This document shows positions 1-7,490 of a stretch of 64,000 nt of DNA, piece by piece. Location: NCBI GenBank assembly GCA_947632555.1, contig CANRPU010000002.1:1-64000 (forward strand), read 5' to 3'. This DNA comes from an uncultured Lachnospiraceae bacterium. GTDB taxonomy: Bacteria; Bacillota; Clostridia; Lachnospirales; Lachnospiraceae. The translations under genes and the position numbers were made by a program. The notes beneath the pieces are model-generated. The model did not search any database and had not been told where the DNA came from. It saw only the letters and a program-made list of their open reading frames with translations. Each line of letters starts with the position of its first letter. Position 1 is the first letter of the stretch.

Positions 1-287
1 GGAACGGCGTAAGTAGAAAATTTTACGTTGAGGGAAGTGTCAAAATTGTCAATGGCCTTGATCAGGCCGATGCACCCTATCTGAAACAGATCGTCCACAT
101 TTTCGCTGCTGGAGGCGAATCTTTTGATCACGCTTAAGACCAGCCTCAGATTTCCTTCGATATAGCGTGTCCTGGCTTCCATATCTCCTTCGGCGATCCG
201 GGCGAACAGAGCCTCCTTTTCTTCGGCTTTTAAGAGAGGGAGTTTTGATGTGTTTACCCCACAGATTTCAACCTTGCTTTGTGCCAT
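1..287 (-). CDS. sigG: RNA polymerase sporulation sigma factor SigG (N-terminal 95 residues, cut by window edge)
   Basis: Forespore-specific sigma factor for late sporulation. The visible part starts MAQSKVEICGVNTSKLP and runs through the region 2 core-binding motif LRLVLSVIKRF (about residues 48-58), DDLFQIGCIGL and the start of the promoter-melting segment KFSTYAVP, all typical of SigG. The ATG at 285-287 follows a strong GGAGG site. The gene leaves the window at base 1, so regions 3 and 4 are not seen. It diverges from the YlmC/YmxH gene; a SigG-type promoter lies upstream at 355-384, suggesting autoregulation. Identification as SigG rather than SigF or SigE rests on the N-terminal KVEICGVNTSKLP signature. 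Confidence 0.93.
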   Translation of the reverse strand, partial: MAQSKVEICGVNTSKLPLLKAEEKEALFARIAEGDMEARTRYIEGNLRLVLSVIKRFASSSENVDDLFQIGCIGLIKAIDNFDTSLNVKFSTYAV

Positions 288-354
288 TTCCGATGCCTCC
301 GTTTTTATATATTTTTTCTCTGCGGGTACTTTTTTGTTCTGAGGTAATCGCTAA

Positions 355-384
355 TAGTATGAACGCGGGGCAGTGGTTTTATGC
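355..384 (-). promoter_or_regulatory. Candidate SigG-dependent promoter of sigG
   Basis: Read on the minus strand there is GCATA (380-384), 18 bases, then CATACTA (355-361). This matches the published SigG consensus GHATR-N18-CATNHTA at every fixed position and has the right spacing. It would start transcription near 348, giving a leader of about 60 bases before the sigG ATG. SigG acting on its own gene is known in Bacillus; use of the same site here is inferred. Confidence 0.65.
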
Positions 385-488
385 AGGGAAAAACGGAAAT
401 CCGGGACAGGATATTTCTGGAAAAGGCATGGCTTTGGAACCCTTTTTGAAACGGCGGCATATCCTATAATGACGGAAGGGGGATCATT

Positions 489-725
489 ATGCTTTTTTCG
501 GAGTTTAAATGTAAAGAAGTCATCAATCTGAGGAACTGCAAGCAGCTTGGCAGAGTCAGCGATCTGGAATTTGACGAGTGCAGCGGCTGTATTCATAAGA
601 TATACGTACCCAGGGGGAGCAAATGGGAAAATTTTTTCAAATGCCAGGAAGACTACTGTATCCCGTTTCGGGATATCAAGCAGATCGGACCGGATATCAT
701 CCTGGTGGATATCTGCGCGGATTGA
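489..725 (+). CDS. ylmC: YlmC/YmxH family sporulation protein (PRC-barrel type)
   Basis: Small protein of 78 residues in the family named after Bacillus YlmC and YmxH, found in spore formers; the molecular role is not known. Seen here: the family pattern FKCKEVINLRNCKQLGRVSDLEFD followed by short beta strands and IPFRDIKQIGPDIILVD, a PRC-barrel-like fold. The ATG at 489 has a GGAAGGGGG ribosome site. A TATAAT lies at 465-470 without a good -35, and a SigK-like CATANNNTA (458-466) with AAC 16 bases upstream is also possible, so the promoter type is open. It sits between divergent sigG and co-directional nrdR. The ribosome site lies in the loop of a small hairpin (466-490) whose 3' arm includes the start codon. 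Confidence 0.85.
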   Translation: MLFSEFKCKEVINLRNCKQLGRVSDLEFDECSGCIHKIYVPRGSKWENFFKCQEDYCIPFRDIKQIGPDIILVDICAD

Positions 726-745
726 CGGTCGGACCGGGAAGAAAA

Positions 746-774
746 TTGACATTATGGTGAAATTATTTTATAAT
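746..774 (+). promoter_or_regulatory. Sigma-A promoter of nrdR
   Basis: TTGACA (746-751), 17 bases, TATAAT (769-774): a perfect match to the housekeeping consensus. The direct repeat AATATTGTA occurs at 772-780 and 786-794, over the -10 and start point, where a repressor such as NrdR could act; it is not a clear NrdR box pair. A small CTGTC-GTTT-GACAG hairpin (799-812) follows in the leader. Confidence 0.85.
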
Positions 775-828
775 ATTGTAGAAAAAATATTGTAAATACT
801 GTCGTTTGACAGGAAAAGAGGGCTTATT

Positions 829-1284
829 ATGAAGTGTCCGTTTTGTGGCCATGAAAATACCAGAGTGATCGATTCCAGACCGGCGGAGGACAATAATTCC
901 ATCCGCCGCAGACGTATCTGTGATGAGTGTGATAAACGTTTTACCACCTATGAGAAGATAGAAACCATTCCCCTGATCATCATGAAAAAGGACAACAACA
1001 GGGAAACCTATGACCGCTCCAAGATCGAGGCCGGTGTGCTGCGGGCCTGCCACAAGAGGCCGGTGAGCGCCAGCCAGATCACGCAGATGATCGATGAGGT
1101 GGAAACAGAAGTATTCAGCATGGAGGAGAAGGAAATCCCCAGCCGGGTCATCGGGGAACTGGTCATGAACAAGCTGAAGGATCTGGACGCGGTGGCGTAT
1201 GTCCGTTTCGCTTCCGTATACAGGGAATTTAAAGACATCAATACTTTCATGGAAGAATTAAAAAGCGTATTAAAAGAGAAATAA
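829..1284 (+). CDS. nrdR: Transcriptional repressor NrdR
   Basis: Nucleotide-sensing repressor of ribonucleotide reductase genes. The 151 residues have the full family layout: an N-terminal zinc ribbon with CPFC (residues 3-6) and CDEC (31-34), the RRRRICDECDKRFTTYEKIE signature, then an ATP-cone domain from about residue 48 (PLIIMKKDNNRETYDRSKI). Length is normal. The ATG at 829 follows AGAGGG, with its own consensus promoter at 746-774. Downstream is an unknown gene 55 bases away that may be co-transcribed, ending at the terminator at 1772-1802. Confidence 0.97.
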   Translation: MKCPFCGHENTRVIDSRPAEDNNSIRRRRICDECDKRFTTYEKIETIPLIIMKKDNNRETYDRSKIEAGVLRACHKRPVSASQITQMIDEVETEVFSMEEKEIPSRVIGELVMNKLKDLDAVAYVRFASVYREFKDINTFMEELKSVLKEK

Positions 1285-1339
1285 GCCTATAGTTTTCTGC
1301 CCGCGGTACCGATATACATAACAGAATGGAGGTGGCGGC

Positions 1340-1759
1340 ATGGGGATCGGCGGCATATCAGATTACAGCGGTTTGTTCCGTAATTACAGGATACCGGAAA
1401 TACCGAAAGCGGATTACGGGCAGCTGAACCGGACAGAGGAAGTTCCCGCAAAAGCGGAAGCCGATGTTTCCCGGGATACTGTGGATACCGTGGATACTGT
1501 GGATACCGTGTCCGCTCCGGAAGAAACCGGCAGAGAAAAGCCGGGAATGGCGGACGTAAAGGAGATTTCCCTTTCCTTTAACCGGGGAGAGGATTACAGC
1601 TACATAGGAAGCGACAGTGACATATCCGGGCTGGATATGAAGAAGGCCATATCGGATGTGAGGAAAGACAAGATCTTATGGCAGTATCAGTATTTTGTAG
1701 GAGAAGTAAAGAATATGCGGAATGCCGAAGCGGACGGCAGCGTGGTGATCAAATTTTAA
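1340..1759 (+). CDS. Hypothetical protein with DTV tandem repeat
   Basis: I do not recognise this 139-residue protein. It begins MGIGGISDYSGLFRNYRIPEIP, has a low-complexity charged middle containing four copies of D-T-V (residues 46-57) encoded by four 9-base units, then a more ordered C-terminal half (from about residue 75, ISLSFNRGEDYSYIG) with a helix and a final beta-like segment. There is no signal peptide, membrane segment or cysteine. The ATG at 1340 follows GGAGGTGG. Position between nrdR and a strong terminator suggests it closes that transcript. The start motif suggests a small structural or regulatory protein, but no function can be assigned. Confidence 0.75.
   Translation: MGIGGISDYSGLFRNYRIPEIPKADYGQLNRTEEVPAKAEADVSRDTVDTVDTVDTVSAPEETGREKPGMADVKEISLSFNRGEDYSYIGSDSDISGLDMKKAISDVRKDKILWQYQYFVGEVKNMRNAEADGSVVIKF
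1475..1510 (+). repeat. Four 9-bp coding tandem repeats
   Basis: Units GATACTGTG and GATACCGTG alternate twice, so the tract is also two perfect copies of an 18-bp unit. Each unit encodes Asp-Thr-Val. Because units are a multiple of three, slippage would change protein length without breaking the frame. Confidence 0.95.
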
Positions 1760-1771
1760 AGGCGGAAACGG

Positions 1772-1802
1772 ACAGCATGTGTTTGACACATGCTGTTTTT
1801 TT
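1772..1802 (+). terminator. Intrinsic terminator after the DTV gene
   Basis: Arms ACAGCATGTG (1772-1781) and CACATGCTGT (1787-1796) pair perfectly over 10 bp around a 5-base loop and are followed by six T. It separates the nrdR group from the yqeG-aro group. Confidence 0.93.
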
Positions 1803-1855
1803 GTGTAGGATGTAAAAAGACGTATTGTAAATACCGGCGCGGAAGGGCGGAGGCC

Positions 1856-2380
1856 ATGTTTCAGAGATTTTATCCTCATTATGAGGCGGATTCGGCGTAT
1901 GCCATAGAGTATGAAAAGCTGTATCAGCAGGGCTTCAGGGCCATTATCTTTGATATCGACAATACGCTGGTGCCTCACGGGGCACCGGCGGACCACCGGG
2001 CGAAGGAACTCTTTGCCCGGCTGCGGGGCATGGGATTTACGCTGGCACTGCTTTCCAATAACAAGGAACCGAGAGTAAAGAGCTTTGCTCAGGACGCCGG
2101 AGCGGACTGCTATATCTATAAGGCGGGCAAGCCCGGCCGCGAGGGCTATCACAGGGCCATGGAAAAGATGGGGAGCCGCCCGGAAACCACACTTTTTGTA
2201 GGTGACCAGCTTTTTACCGATATCTGGGGAGCCAGGAAAGCGGGGCTGCGGACCTATCTGGTGAAGCCCATTCACCCCAAAGAAGAAATTCAGATCGTCT
2301 TAAAACGCCGGCTGGAAAAGATCGTGCTGTATTTTTATCACAGAAAAAACGGCAAAACGGGAGGGAACAGTGAAACATAA
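1856..2380 (+). CDS. yqeG: YqeG family HAD-IIIA phosphatase
   Basis: Member of the haloacid dehalogenase superfamily, subclass IIIA; YqeG proteins are predicted phosphatases with no settled substrate. The catalytic motif I is IFDIDNTLVPHG (about residues 31-42, nucleophile and general-acid Asp in DxD), motif II is LLSNN, and motif III/IV is KAGKPGREGY with FVGDQLFTDIWGA. The reading frame is open from 1790, but that start lies inside the terminator hairpin; the ATG at 1856 just after a GGCGGAGG site gives a normal 174-residue protein beginning MFQRFYPHYEADSAY. It overlaps aroE by 11 bases, so translation is probably coupled. Confidence 0.93.
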   Translation: MFQRFYPHYEADSAYAIEYEKLYQQGFRAIIFDIDNTLVPHGAPADHRAKELFARLRGMGFTLALLSNNKEPRVKSFAQDAGADCYIYKAGKPGREGYHRAMEKMGSRPETTLFVGDQLFTDIWGARKAGLRTYLVKPIHPKEEIQIVLKRRLEKIVLYFYHRKNGKTGGNSET

Positions 2381-3239
2381 AACAGAAATAAACGGGTTGA
2401 CAAAAACCTGCGGCCTGATCGGAAATCCTGTGGAGCATACGCTTTCGCCCGTGATCCATAATACGCTGGCGGAACTGACAAACAGCGATCTGGTCTATCT
2501 GCCTTTTCTGGTGGAACCGGCGCATCTGGAAGAAGCTCTGCGGGGAGCCCGGGCCTTACATATAAGAGGACTTAATGTTACGGTGCCCCATAAAGAGAAG
2601 ATCCTGCCGTATCTGACAGAAGTGGACGCCCTGGCGGCGAAGATAGGGGCGGTGAACACGCTGGTGGAAACCGAGGGCGGTTACAGGGGATATAACACGG
2701 ATATGCCGGGACTTTGCCGCGCCATGGCAGATGACGGCATACAGGTGGAAGGCGCCAGGGTGCTGATCCTGGGAGCCGGAGGCGTGGCCAGGGCCGTGGC
2801 GGTCATGTTCTGCGAAAAGGCCTCCGAGATCACGATCCTGAACCGCACGGAGGAGAAAGCGTCCGCCATCGCGGAGGAGGTCAACGGCTATGCCGGCAGG
2901 CAGGTGGCAAAAGCCATGGCGCTGAGCCGCTGCGGCGAACTGGAAGGGGAAGACTATCTGGCCGTACAGGCCACCAGTCTGGGCATGTATCCCCGCGTAC
3001 AGGAAACGCTGATCGACGATGGGGATTTTTACAAAAAGATCGGGATCGGTTATGATCTGATCTACAATCCGGCCGAAACCCGGTTCATGCGGCTGGTGAA
3101 AGCCGCCGGAGGAAAAGCCTTTAACGGATTAAAGATGCTGTTATATCAGGGGATCATCGCTTATGAACTCTGGAACCGCTGTGAAATAACAAAGGAGCAG
3201 GCGGCTGTGGTCTATCAAAAGCTGTCGGAAAAGCTATGA
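2370..3239 (+). CDS. aroE: Shikimate dehydrogenase
   Basis: Reduces 3-dehydroshikimate to shikimate with NADPH in aromatic amino acid synthesis. Seen: substrate-binding GNPVEHTLSPVIHN (about residues 18-31), NVTVPHKEKILPYL with the catalytic lysine, the nucleotide-binding GAGGVARAV, and NRTEEKA typical of NADP specificity. Length 289 is usual. Start is GTG at 2370 behind GGGAGGG, inside the end of yqeG; the stop overlaps the aroK start as ATGA. Gene order aroE-aroK-aroQ makes this a compact shikimate operon. Confidence 0.96.
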   Translation: MKHKTEINGLTKTCGLIGNPVEHTLSPVIHNTLAELTNSDLVYLPFLVEPAHLEEALRGARALHIRGLNVTVPHKEKILPYLTEVDALAAKIGAVNTLVETEGGYRGYNTDMPGLCRAMADDGIQVEGARVLILGAGGVARAVAVMFCEKASEITILNRTEEKASAIAEEVNGYAGRQVAKAMALSRCGELEGEDYLAVQATSLGMYPRVQETLIDDGDFYKKIGIGYDLIYNPAETRFMRLVKAAGGKAFNGLKMLLYQGIIAYELWNRCEITKEQAAVVYQKLSEKL

Positions 3240-3799
3240 ACAATATCGTATTGATCGGGTTTATGGGATGCGGGAAATCCACGGTGGGGATCAGGCTCTC
3301 CTATAAACTGCGCAGGAGCGTGGAAGACACGGACAAATTCATAGAGAAAAAAGAAGGCAGGAGCATTTCCCGTATCTTCAGCGAGGACGGAGAAGCCGGA
3401 TTCAGAGAGATGGAAACGGCGTGCCTGCGGGAATTGCTGCGATCCGGGGAAGAAAGGATCCTGGCTACCGGCGGCGGACTTCCCATGCGTATGGAAAACC
3501 GGGAACTGTTAAAGCAGCTGGGCTGCGTGGTCTATCTGCGGATATCGCCGGAATGCGCCTATGAGCGCGTAAAAAACGATCAGGAAAGGCCGCTGCTGCA
3601 GTGCGGGGATCCGCTGGCCAGGATCCGTGCCCTGCTGGATCAGAGAGAGCCGGTTTACAGGGAATGCGCCGACATCATCGTGGATGTGGACGGCAGGGAC
3701 ATGGAAGAGATTCTTGAGGAGATCGTGGAAAAGTTACGGGAAAACGGGCGGCTGCCCAAAGAGGAGAGCCTGAAAGAAGAAAGCCCGGAAGAAGCATAG
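3236..3799 (+). CDS. aroK: Shikimate kinase
   Basis: Phosphorylates shikimate to shikimate 3-phosphate with ATP. The P-loop is GFMGCGKST (residues 8-16), followed by DTDKFIEKKEGRSISRIF with the shikimate-binding Asp, FREMET, and the TGGGLPMR motif. A lid arginine is in QERPLL and the adenine site near REPVYRECAD. At 187 residues it is slightly longer than usual, because of an acidic, lysine-rich C-terminal tail (about residues 168-187). The start overlaps the aroE stop by four bases. Confidence 0.96.
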   Translation: MNNIVLIGFMGCGKSTVGIRLSYKLRRSVEDTDKFIEKKEGRSISRIFSEDGEAGFREMETACLRELLRSGEERILATGGGLPMRMENRELLKQLGCVVYLRISPECAYERVKNDQERPLLQCGDPLARIRALLDQREPVYRECADIIVDVDGRDMEEILEEIVEKLRENGRLPKEESLKEESPEEA

Positions 3800-3816
3800 A
3801 AAGAGAGGAAAGAAAG

Positions 3817-4305
3817 ATGAAGATACTGGTAATCAACGGTCCCAATCTGAATTTTCTGGGTATCCGGGAAAAACAGGTTTACGGCACGCAGGATTATGAC
3901 TGCCTGCTGCGGATGATCGCCGGAAAGGGAGAGGAAACCGGCAGCACGGTGGAAGTGTTCCAGAGCAACCATGAGGGCGCTGTCATCGACAGGATACAGG
4001 ATGCCTACTACGACGGAACGGAGGGTATTATCATCAATCCCGGCGCCTATACGCATTACAGCTATGCCATACGCGACGCCCTGGCCAGCGTGGGTATGCC
4101 CAAGGTGGAGGTCCATATCTCGGACATTACGGCAAGGGAAGAATTCCGGAAGATTTCCGTGACCAGGCCTGCCTGCGATGACCAGATTTACGGCAAGGGA
4201 CTGGAGGGATATCTGCTGGCCGTCGACAGGGTGATCGAGCTGGCGAAAGAGAGAAAACGGAAGGACGAAAGCGGCAAAGACACGGGAAATGAAAAAAAGA
4301 GTTGA
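3817..4305 (+). CDS. aroQ: 3-dehydroquinate dehydratase, type II
   Basis: Dodecameric type II enzyme that converts 3-dehydroquinate to 3-dehydroshikimate. Conserved features: INGPNLNFLGIREKQVYG with the catalytic tyrosine in VYG, FQSNHEGAVIDRI, NPGAYTHYSYAIRDAL, VEVHISDI, and the final histidine site replaced by the usual R-P-A-C context of clostridial forms. The 162-residue length includes a basic, low-complexity tail after residue 147. The ATG follows GAGAGGAAAG and lies 17 bases after aroK. Many relatives have a pepP gene between aroQ and efp; there is none here. Confidence 0.95.
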   Translation: MKILVINGPNLNFLGIREKQVYGTQDYDCLLRMIAGKGEETGSTVEVFQSNHEGAVIDRIQDAYYDGTEGIIINPGAYTHYSYAIRDALASVGMPKVEVHISDITAREEFRKISVTRPACDDQIYGKGLEGYLLAVDRVIELAKERKRKDESGKDTGNEKKS

Positions 4306-4373
4306 AAAATAGTACATCTTAGTATACACTATAATAGAATTGAAACGTGACAATCTTAGGAGGAACAGGTTTT

Positions 4374-4931
4374 ATGATTTCTGCAGGTGATTTCAGAAAT
4401 GGTATTACGATTGAATTAGATAATAATATTTACCAGATCATTGAGTTCCAGCATGTGAAACCCGGAAAGGGCGCCGCATTTGTAAGGACCAAGCTGAAAA
4501 ATATTAAGAGCGGCGGCGTGGTGGAGAAGACCTTCAGACCCACCGAGAAATGCCCCCAGGCACGTATTGACAGAAAGGATATGCAGTATTTATATTCCGA
4601 CGGGGATCTGTATTATTTCATGGACGTGGAGAACTATGAGCAGATCGCGCTGAACAGAGATGCCATAGGCGATGCCCTGAAATTCGTAAAAGAAAATGAA
4701 ATGTGCAAGGTCTGCTCCCATAACGGCAGCGTGTTCGCGGTAGAGCCGCCTCTGTTTGTGGAGCTGGAGATCACCGATACCGAACCCGGCTTCAAGGGCG
4801 ATACCGCCACGGGCGCCAACAAGCCGGCTACCGTGGAAACCGGCGCGCTGGTATATGTGCCCCTGTTTGTAAACCAGGGTGACAAGATCAAGATCGACAC
4901 CAGGACCGGGGAATATTTATCCAGAGTATAA
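4374..4931 (+). CDS. efp: Elongation factor P
   Basis: Relieves ribosomes stalled at polyproline. The 185 residues begin [18 protein letters not shown], with the tip loop [10 protein letters not shown] carrying the conserved lysine at about position 32, then the OB domains ending [11 protein letters not shown]. The frame is open from a GTG at 4347, but the ATG at 4374 sits 6 bases after AGGAGG and matches the family start. A TATAAT at 4330-4335 upstream suggests its own promoter, though a well-spaced -35 is not clear (TTGAAA at 4302-4307 is too far). Confidence 0.97.
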   Translation: MISAGDFRNGITIELDNNIYQIIEFQHVKPGKGAAFVRTKLKNIKSGGVVEKTFRPTEKCPQARIDRKDMQYLYSDGDLYYFMDVENYEQIALNRDAIGDALKFVKENEMCKVCSHNGSVFAVEPPLFVELEITDTEPGFKGDTATGANKPATVETGALVYVPLFVNQGDKIKIDTRTGEYLSRV

Positions 4932-4959
4932 TCCTTCTGTAAATCATAGATAAGCCTTT

Positions 4960-4990
4960 AAGACAATAGAAATCTTTCTATTGTCTTTTT
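4960..4990 (+). terminator. Intrinsic terminator after efp
   Basis: Arms AAGACAATAGAAA and TTTCTATTGTCTT are perfectly complementary (4960-4972 and 4975-4987), with T residues continuing after the hairpin. Confidence 0.9.
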
Positions 4991-5037
4991 GTTTATTCCA
5001 TTTTTACATTATTATGACAGTACAGAAAGGATAGGTT

Positions 5038-5958
5038 ATGAATTTCAGAGAATTTGCAGAAGAAACGGCTAAAAATGTAAGATCCTGCCTAGGCGGAAGA
5101 GTAAAGGCGGAAATGAAGAGCGTGACCAAAAATAACGGCGTAAAGCTTCACGGACTGGTTCTTTCCCGGGAGGGCTGCAGTATTTCTCCCACGATTTATC
5201 TGGATGGTTTTTACAGGGAATACAGACAGGGAAAAAAGATGGGGGATATCGTGTACGAGATCGTGGCCATTTATGAGAACAATCAGGTTTCCGCGGATAT
5301 CAATATGGATTTCTTCCAGGATTACCAGGCGGTAAAGGGCAGGATCTTTTTGAAAGTGATCCACTATGAGAAGAATAAGAAGATGCTGGAGGAAGTACCC
5401 AATGAGCGCTTTCTGGATCTGGCGGTCGTGTGCTATTACGGGTATATGAATGATTTTCTGGGAAAGGGCGCCATCCAGATAGAAACCGCCCATCTGGACA
5501 GATGGGGGATCTCTCAGGAAGAGCTTTTTGCCGTGGCCAGACGCAACACCATGGAAAAGCTGGGAGCGGAGATCAAGAGTATGAATGAGATCCTGGCAGA
5601 GATGCTTTCGGAAAAAGAAGGGGGCGTGGACGAGCGGGAGATGGAGATCATGTTAAAAAATATGGAAACGGAAATTCCCATGTACGTAATGACGCTGCGG
5701 GGCAGATATTTTGGCGCGGCCTGCATCTGCTGCCGGGAGATTTTGGAAGATTTCGGAAAACAGTGCGGCAGGAATTTTTATATTCTCCCCAGTTCCGTTC
5801 ATGAGCTGATCCTGATACCGGACAGCGGAAGAGAAGAACCGGAAGCGCTGGGCAGAATGGTAAAAGAAGTCAACGCGGGACACGTGCCGCCGGAGGAAAA
5901 GCTCTCCGACCATATCTATTACTATGACCGTTCCACAGGCCGTCTGCGCGTGTTTTAG
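5038..5958 (+). CDS. DUF5688 family protein
   Basis: A 306-residue cytosolic protein that I place in DUF5688, a family seen mainly in Lachnospiraceae and often present in several copies; its function is unknown. Recognisable parts are the N-terminal FREFAEETAKNVRSCLGGRV helix, a middle NERFLDLAVVCYYGY segment and a C-terminal PSSVHELILIPDS followed by DHIYYYDRSTGRLRVF. No signal peptide or membrane helix. The ATG follows GAAAGGATAGG. It lies alone between the efp terminator and the tRNA promoter. Confidence 0.75.
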   Translation: MNFREFAEETAKNVRSCLGGRVKAEMKSVTKNNGVKLHGLVLSREGCSISPTIYLDGFYREYRQGKKMGDIVYEIVAIYENNQVSADINMDFFQDYQAVKGRIFLKVIHYEKNKKMLEEVPNERFLDLAVVCYYGYMNDFLGKGAIQIETAHLDRWGISQEELFAVARRNTMEKLGAEIKSMNEILAEMLSEKEGGVDEREMEIMLKNMETEIPMYVMTLRGRYFGAACICCREILEDFGKQCGRNFYILPSSVHELILIPDSGREEPEALGRMVKEVNAGHVPPEEKLSDHIYYYDRSTGRLRVF

Positions 5959-6011
5959 TTCCCTTCATGATCTCTTCATAAAATTTACCAAAAAAATAAA
6001 GAAAAGAATAC

Positions 6012-6040
6012 TGGACAGAACGGGGTTTTTATGATATTAT
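6012..6040 (+). promoter_or_regulatory. Promoter of tRNA-Arg
   Basis: TGGACA (6012-6017), 17 bases, TATTAT (6035-6040) with a TGn extension at 6032-6034. Start would be near 6047, about 26 bases before the mature tRNA. Confidence 0.7.
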
Positions 6041-6041
6041 A

Positions 6042-6160
6042 GTCAGAGTGATGTAACAAATTTGTAATATTTGCAGCCGTAGTCTAATGGATAGAACGAA
6101 GGCCTCCGACGCCTTTAATGCAGGTTCGATTCCTGTCGGCTGCATTTACATCACTCTGAC
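6042..6160 (+). repeat. 15-bp inverted repeat flanking tRNA-Arg
   Basis: GTCAGAGTGATGTAA at 6042-6056 is the exact reverse complement of TTACATCACTCTGAC at 6146-6160. The tRNA lies between the arms, with 16 bases between the left arm and its 5' end and 1 base after its 3' end. If both arms are transcribed they form a long helix closing the precursor. See the findings. Confidence 0.95.
6073..6144 (+). tRNA. tRNA-Arg (anticodon CCG)
   Basis: Acceptor arms GCAGCCG and CGGCTGC pair over 7 bp with discriminator A. The anticodon loop CTCCGAC sits on a 5-bp AAGGC/GCCTT stem and gives anticodon CCG, reading CGG. The T arm is CAGGTTCGATTCCTG. Total 72 bases; CCA is not encoded. Confidence 0.96.
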
Positions 6161-6222
6161 AACCGGTCTGGAGTGTGCTTTGTCAACTGCAGACTTTTTT
6201 ATTCCAAAGGAAAGGTGACAGC

Positions 6223-7452
6223 GTGAAAAAAACGATTCAGGATAAAGTGCTGCAGATAGTGGATTTTATATTGGCCCACGGCAGGTTCGTATTTCCTGTT
6301 GTGCTCATTGCCGCGGTAGCTGTCACGGTGACGATAGCGCTGGAAGCGAAATCGGGAAGAGAGGACGTGATCGGGACTGAGGAAAGCGGTCAGGTTTCTC
6401 TGTCAGAGGGAGATGCGCTCCAGGAGCTGTCCGTACCGGATACCGCCCTGGAGGTGAACGCCTATCCGGAAGTGAACGCGCTGATCAACACGTATTTTCA
6501 GGCTATGGCGGACGGGGATGCGGATGCCATCGCCGCCATTCAGAGCAGTATGGATGATATGGAACGCATCCGGATCACGGAGCTTGGCAAATACATTGAA
6601 AGCTATCCTCTGATCGAGGTGTATACCAAGCCGGGACCGGAAGAAAATTCCTATGTGGTCATCGCTTACAATAAGACGATCATGTCCTATTATCCCGATG
6701 ACGAAATCCCGGGATACGCCAGTTTCTATGTATGTACCGGGGAGGACGGCTCCCTTTATATCAATCAGGAGGATGTCAGCGAGGAAGTTTCCGAATATAT
6801 CCGCAAAGTAGTGCTGCAGGATGATGTGGTGGAGCTTTGCAACCGCATTGAAGTAGAATATAAGGAACTCTGCATCGAGAAGCCGGAACTGTTCAATTAT
6901 ATTACCCAGGTGGAGCAGGAGTTAAAGACCGCTGCCGGCGTTCTGCTGGCGCAGCAGATCAGTGAGGAGGAAGGCGCCGGGAGCGTATCCGATTCCGATG
7001 CCGGAACGGATGGTGATGTCCAGCCTCCCGAGGAGGAAGAGCCGCCTGTATCCGGGCCTCTTTACGCCACTACCACCACTACGGTAAACGTAAGAAGCTC
7101 TGACAGTGAAACGGCGGATAAGATCAATAAGGTACCGGCCAATACCAAAGTGGAGGTACTGGAACAGCGGGTAAACGGCTGGAGCCGGATCCTGTACGAA
7201 AATGAAGAGGGATTTATCAAATCCGAGTATCTGAGCGTGGCGGAAAGCGCCAAAGGGGTGGAAACCATCGGCACCGTGACTGCGGAAACCAATGTCAATG
7301 TCCGTGCCGCCGCCAGTGAAAGCGCGGAAAAGCTGGGCGTGGCCGTGGGCGGAGAAAAGCTGGATCTGGTCGCGGTGGAAGGTGACTGGTGCAAAGTCAT
7401 CTACGGCGGACAGATCGGATACGTGAAGGCGGAATTTGTAACACAGGAGTAG
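6223..7452 (+). CDS. Membrane-anchored protein with two SH3b domains
   Basis: Predicted cell-surface protein of 409 residues. It has one N-terminal membrane segment (about residues 22-42, FVFPVVLIAAVAVTV), an extracytoplasmic domain resembling the NTF2-like fold (from LINTYFQAMADGDADAI), an acidic linker, and two bacterial SH3 domains at about 282-341 and 350-409, each with the NVR motif (TVNVRSSDS, NVNVRAAAS). SH3b domains bind peptidoglycan in related proteins. No catalytic domain is present. The frame is open from 6175, but GTG at 6223 behind AAAGGAAAGG is preferred because it places a basic segment before the membrane helix. Confidence 0.82.
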   Translation: MKKTIQDKVLQIVDFILAHGRFVFPVVLIAAVAVTVTIALEAKSGREDVIGTEESGQVSLSEGDALQELSVPDTALEVNAYPEVNALINTYFQAMADGDADAIAAIQSSMDDMERIRITELGKYIESYPLIEVYTKPGPEENSYVVIAYNKTIMSYYPDDEIPGYASFYVCTGEDGSLYINQEDVSEEVSEYIRKVVLQDDVVELCNRIEVEYKELCIEKPELFNYITQVEQELKTAAGVLLAQQISEEEGAGSVSDSDAGTDGDVQPPEEEEPPVSGPLYATTTTTVNVRSSDSETADKINKVPANTKVEVLEQRVNGWSRILYENEEGFIKSEYLSVAESAKGVETIGTVTAETNVNVRAAASESAEKLGVAVGGEKLDLVAVEGDWCKVIYGGQIGYVKAEFVTQE

Positions 7453-7490
7453 ACCACCGGCAGTTCGGTATAATTTTTAAATAAAAAGGC

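Noticed and set aside
6166-6200. Possible terminator after tRNA-Arg (GTCTG...CAGAC with T run)
   Set aside because: Only five pairs with a 19-base loop, so too weak to call.
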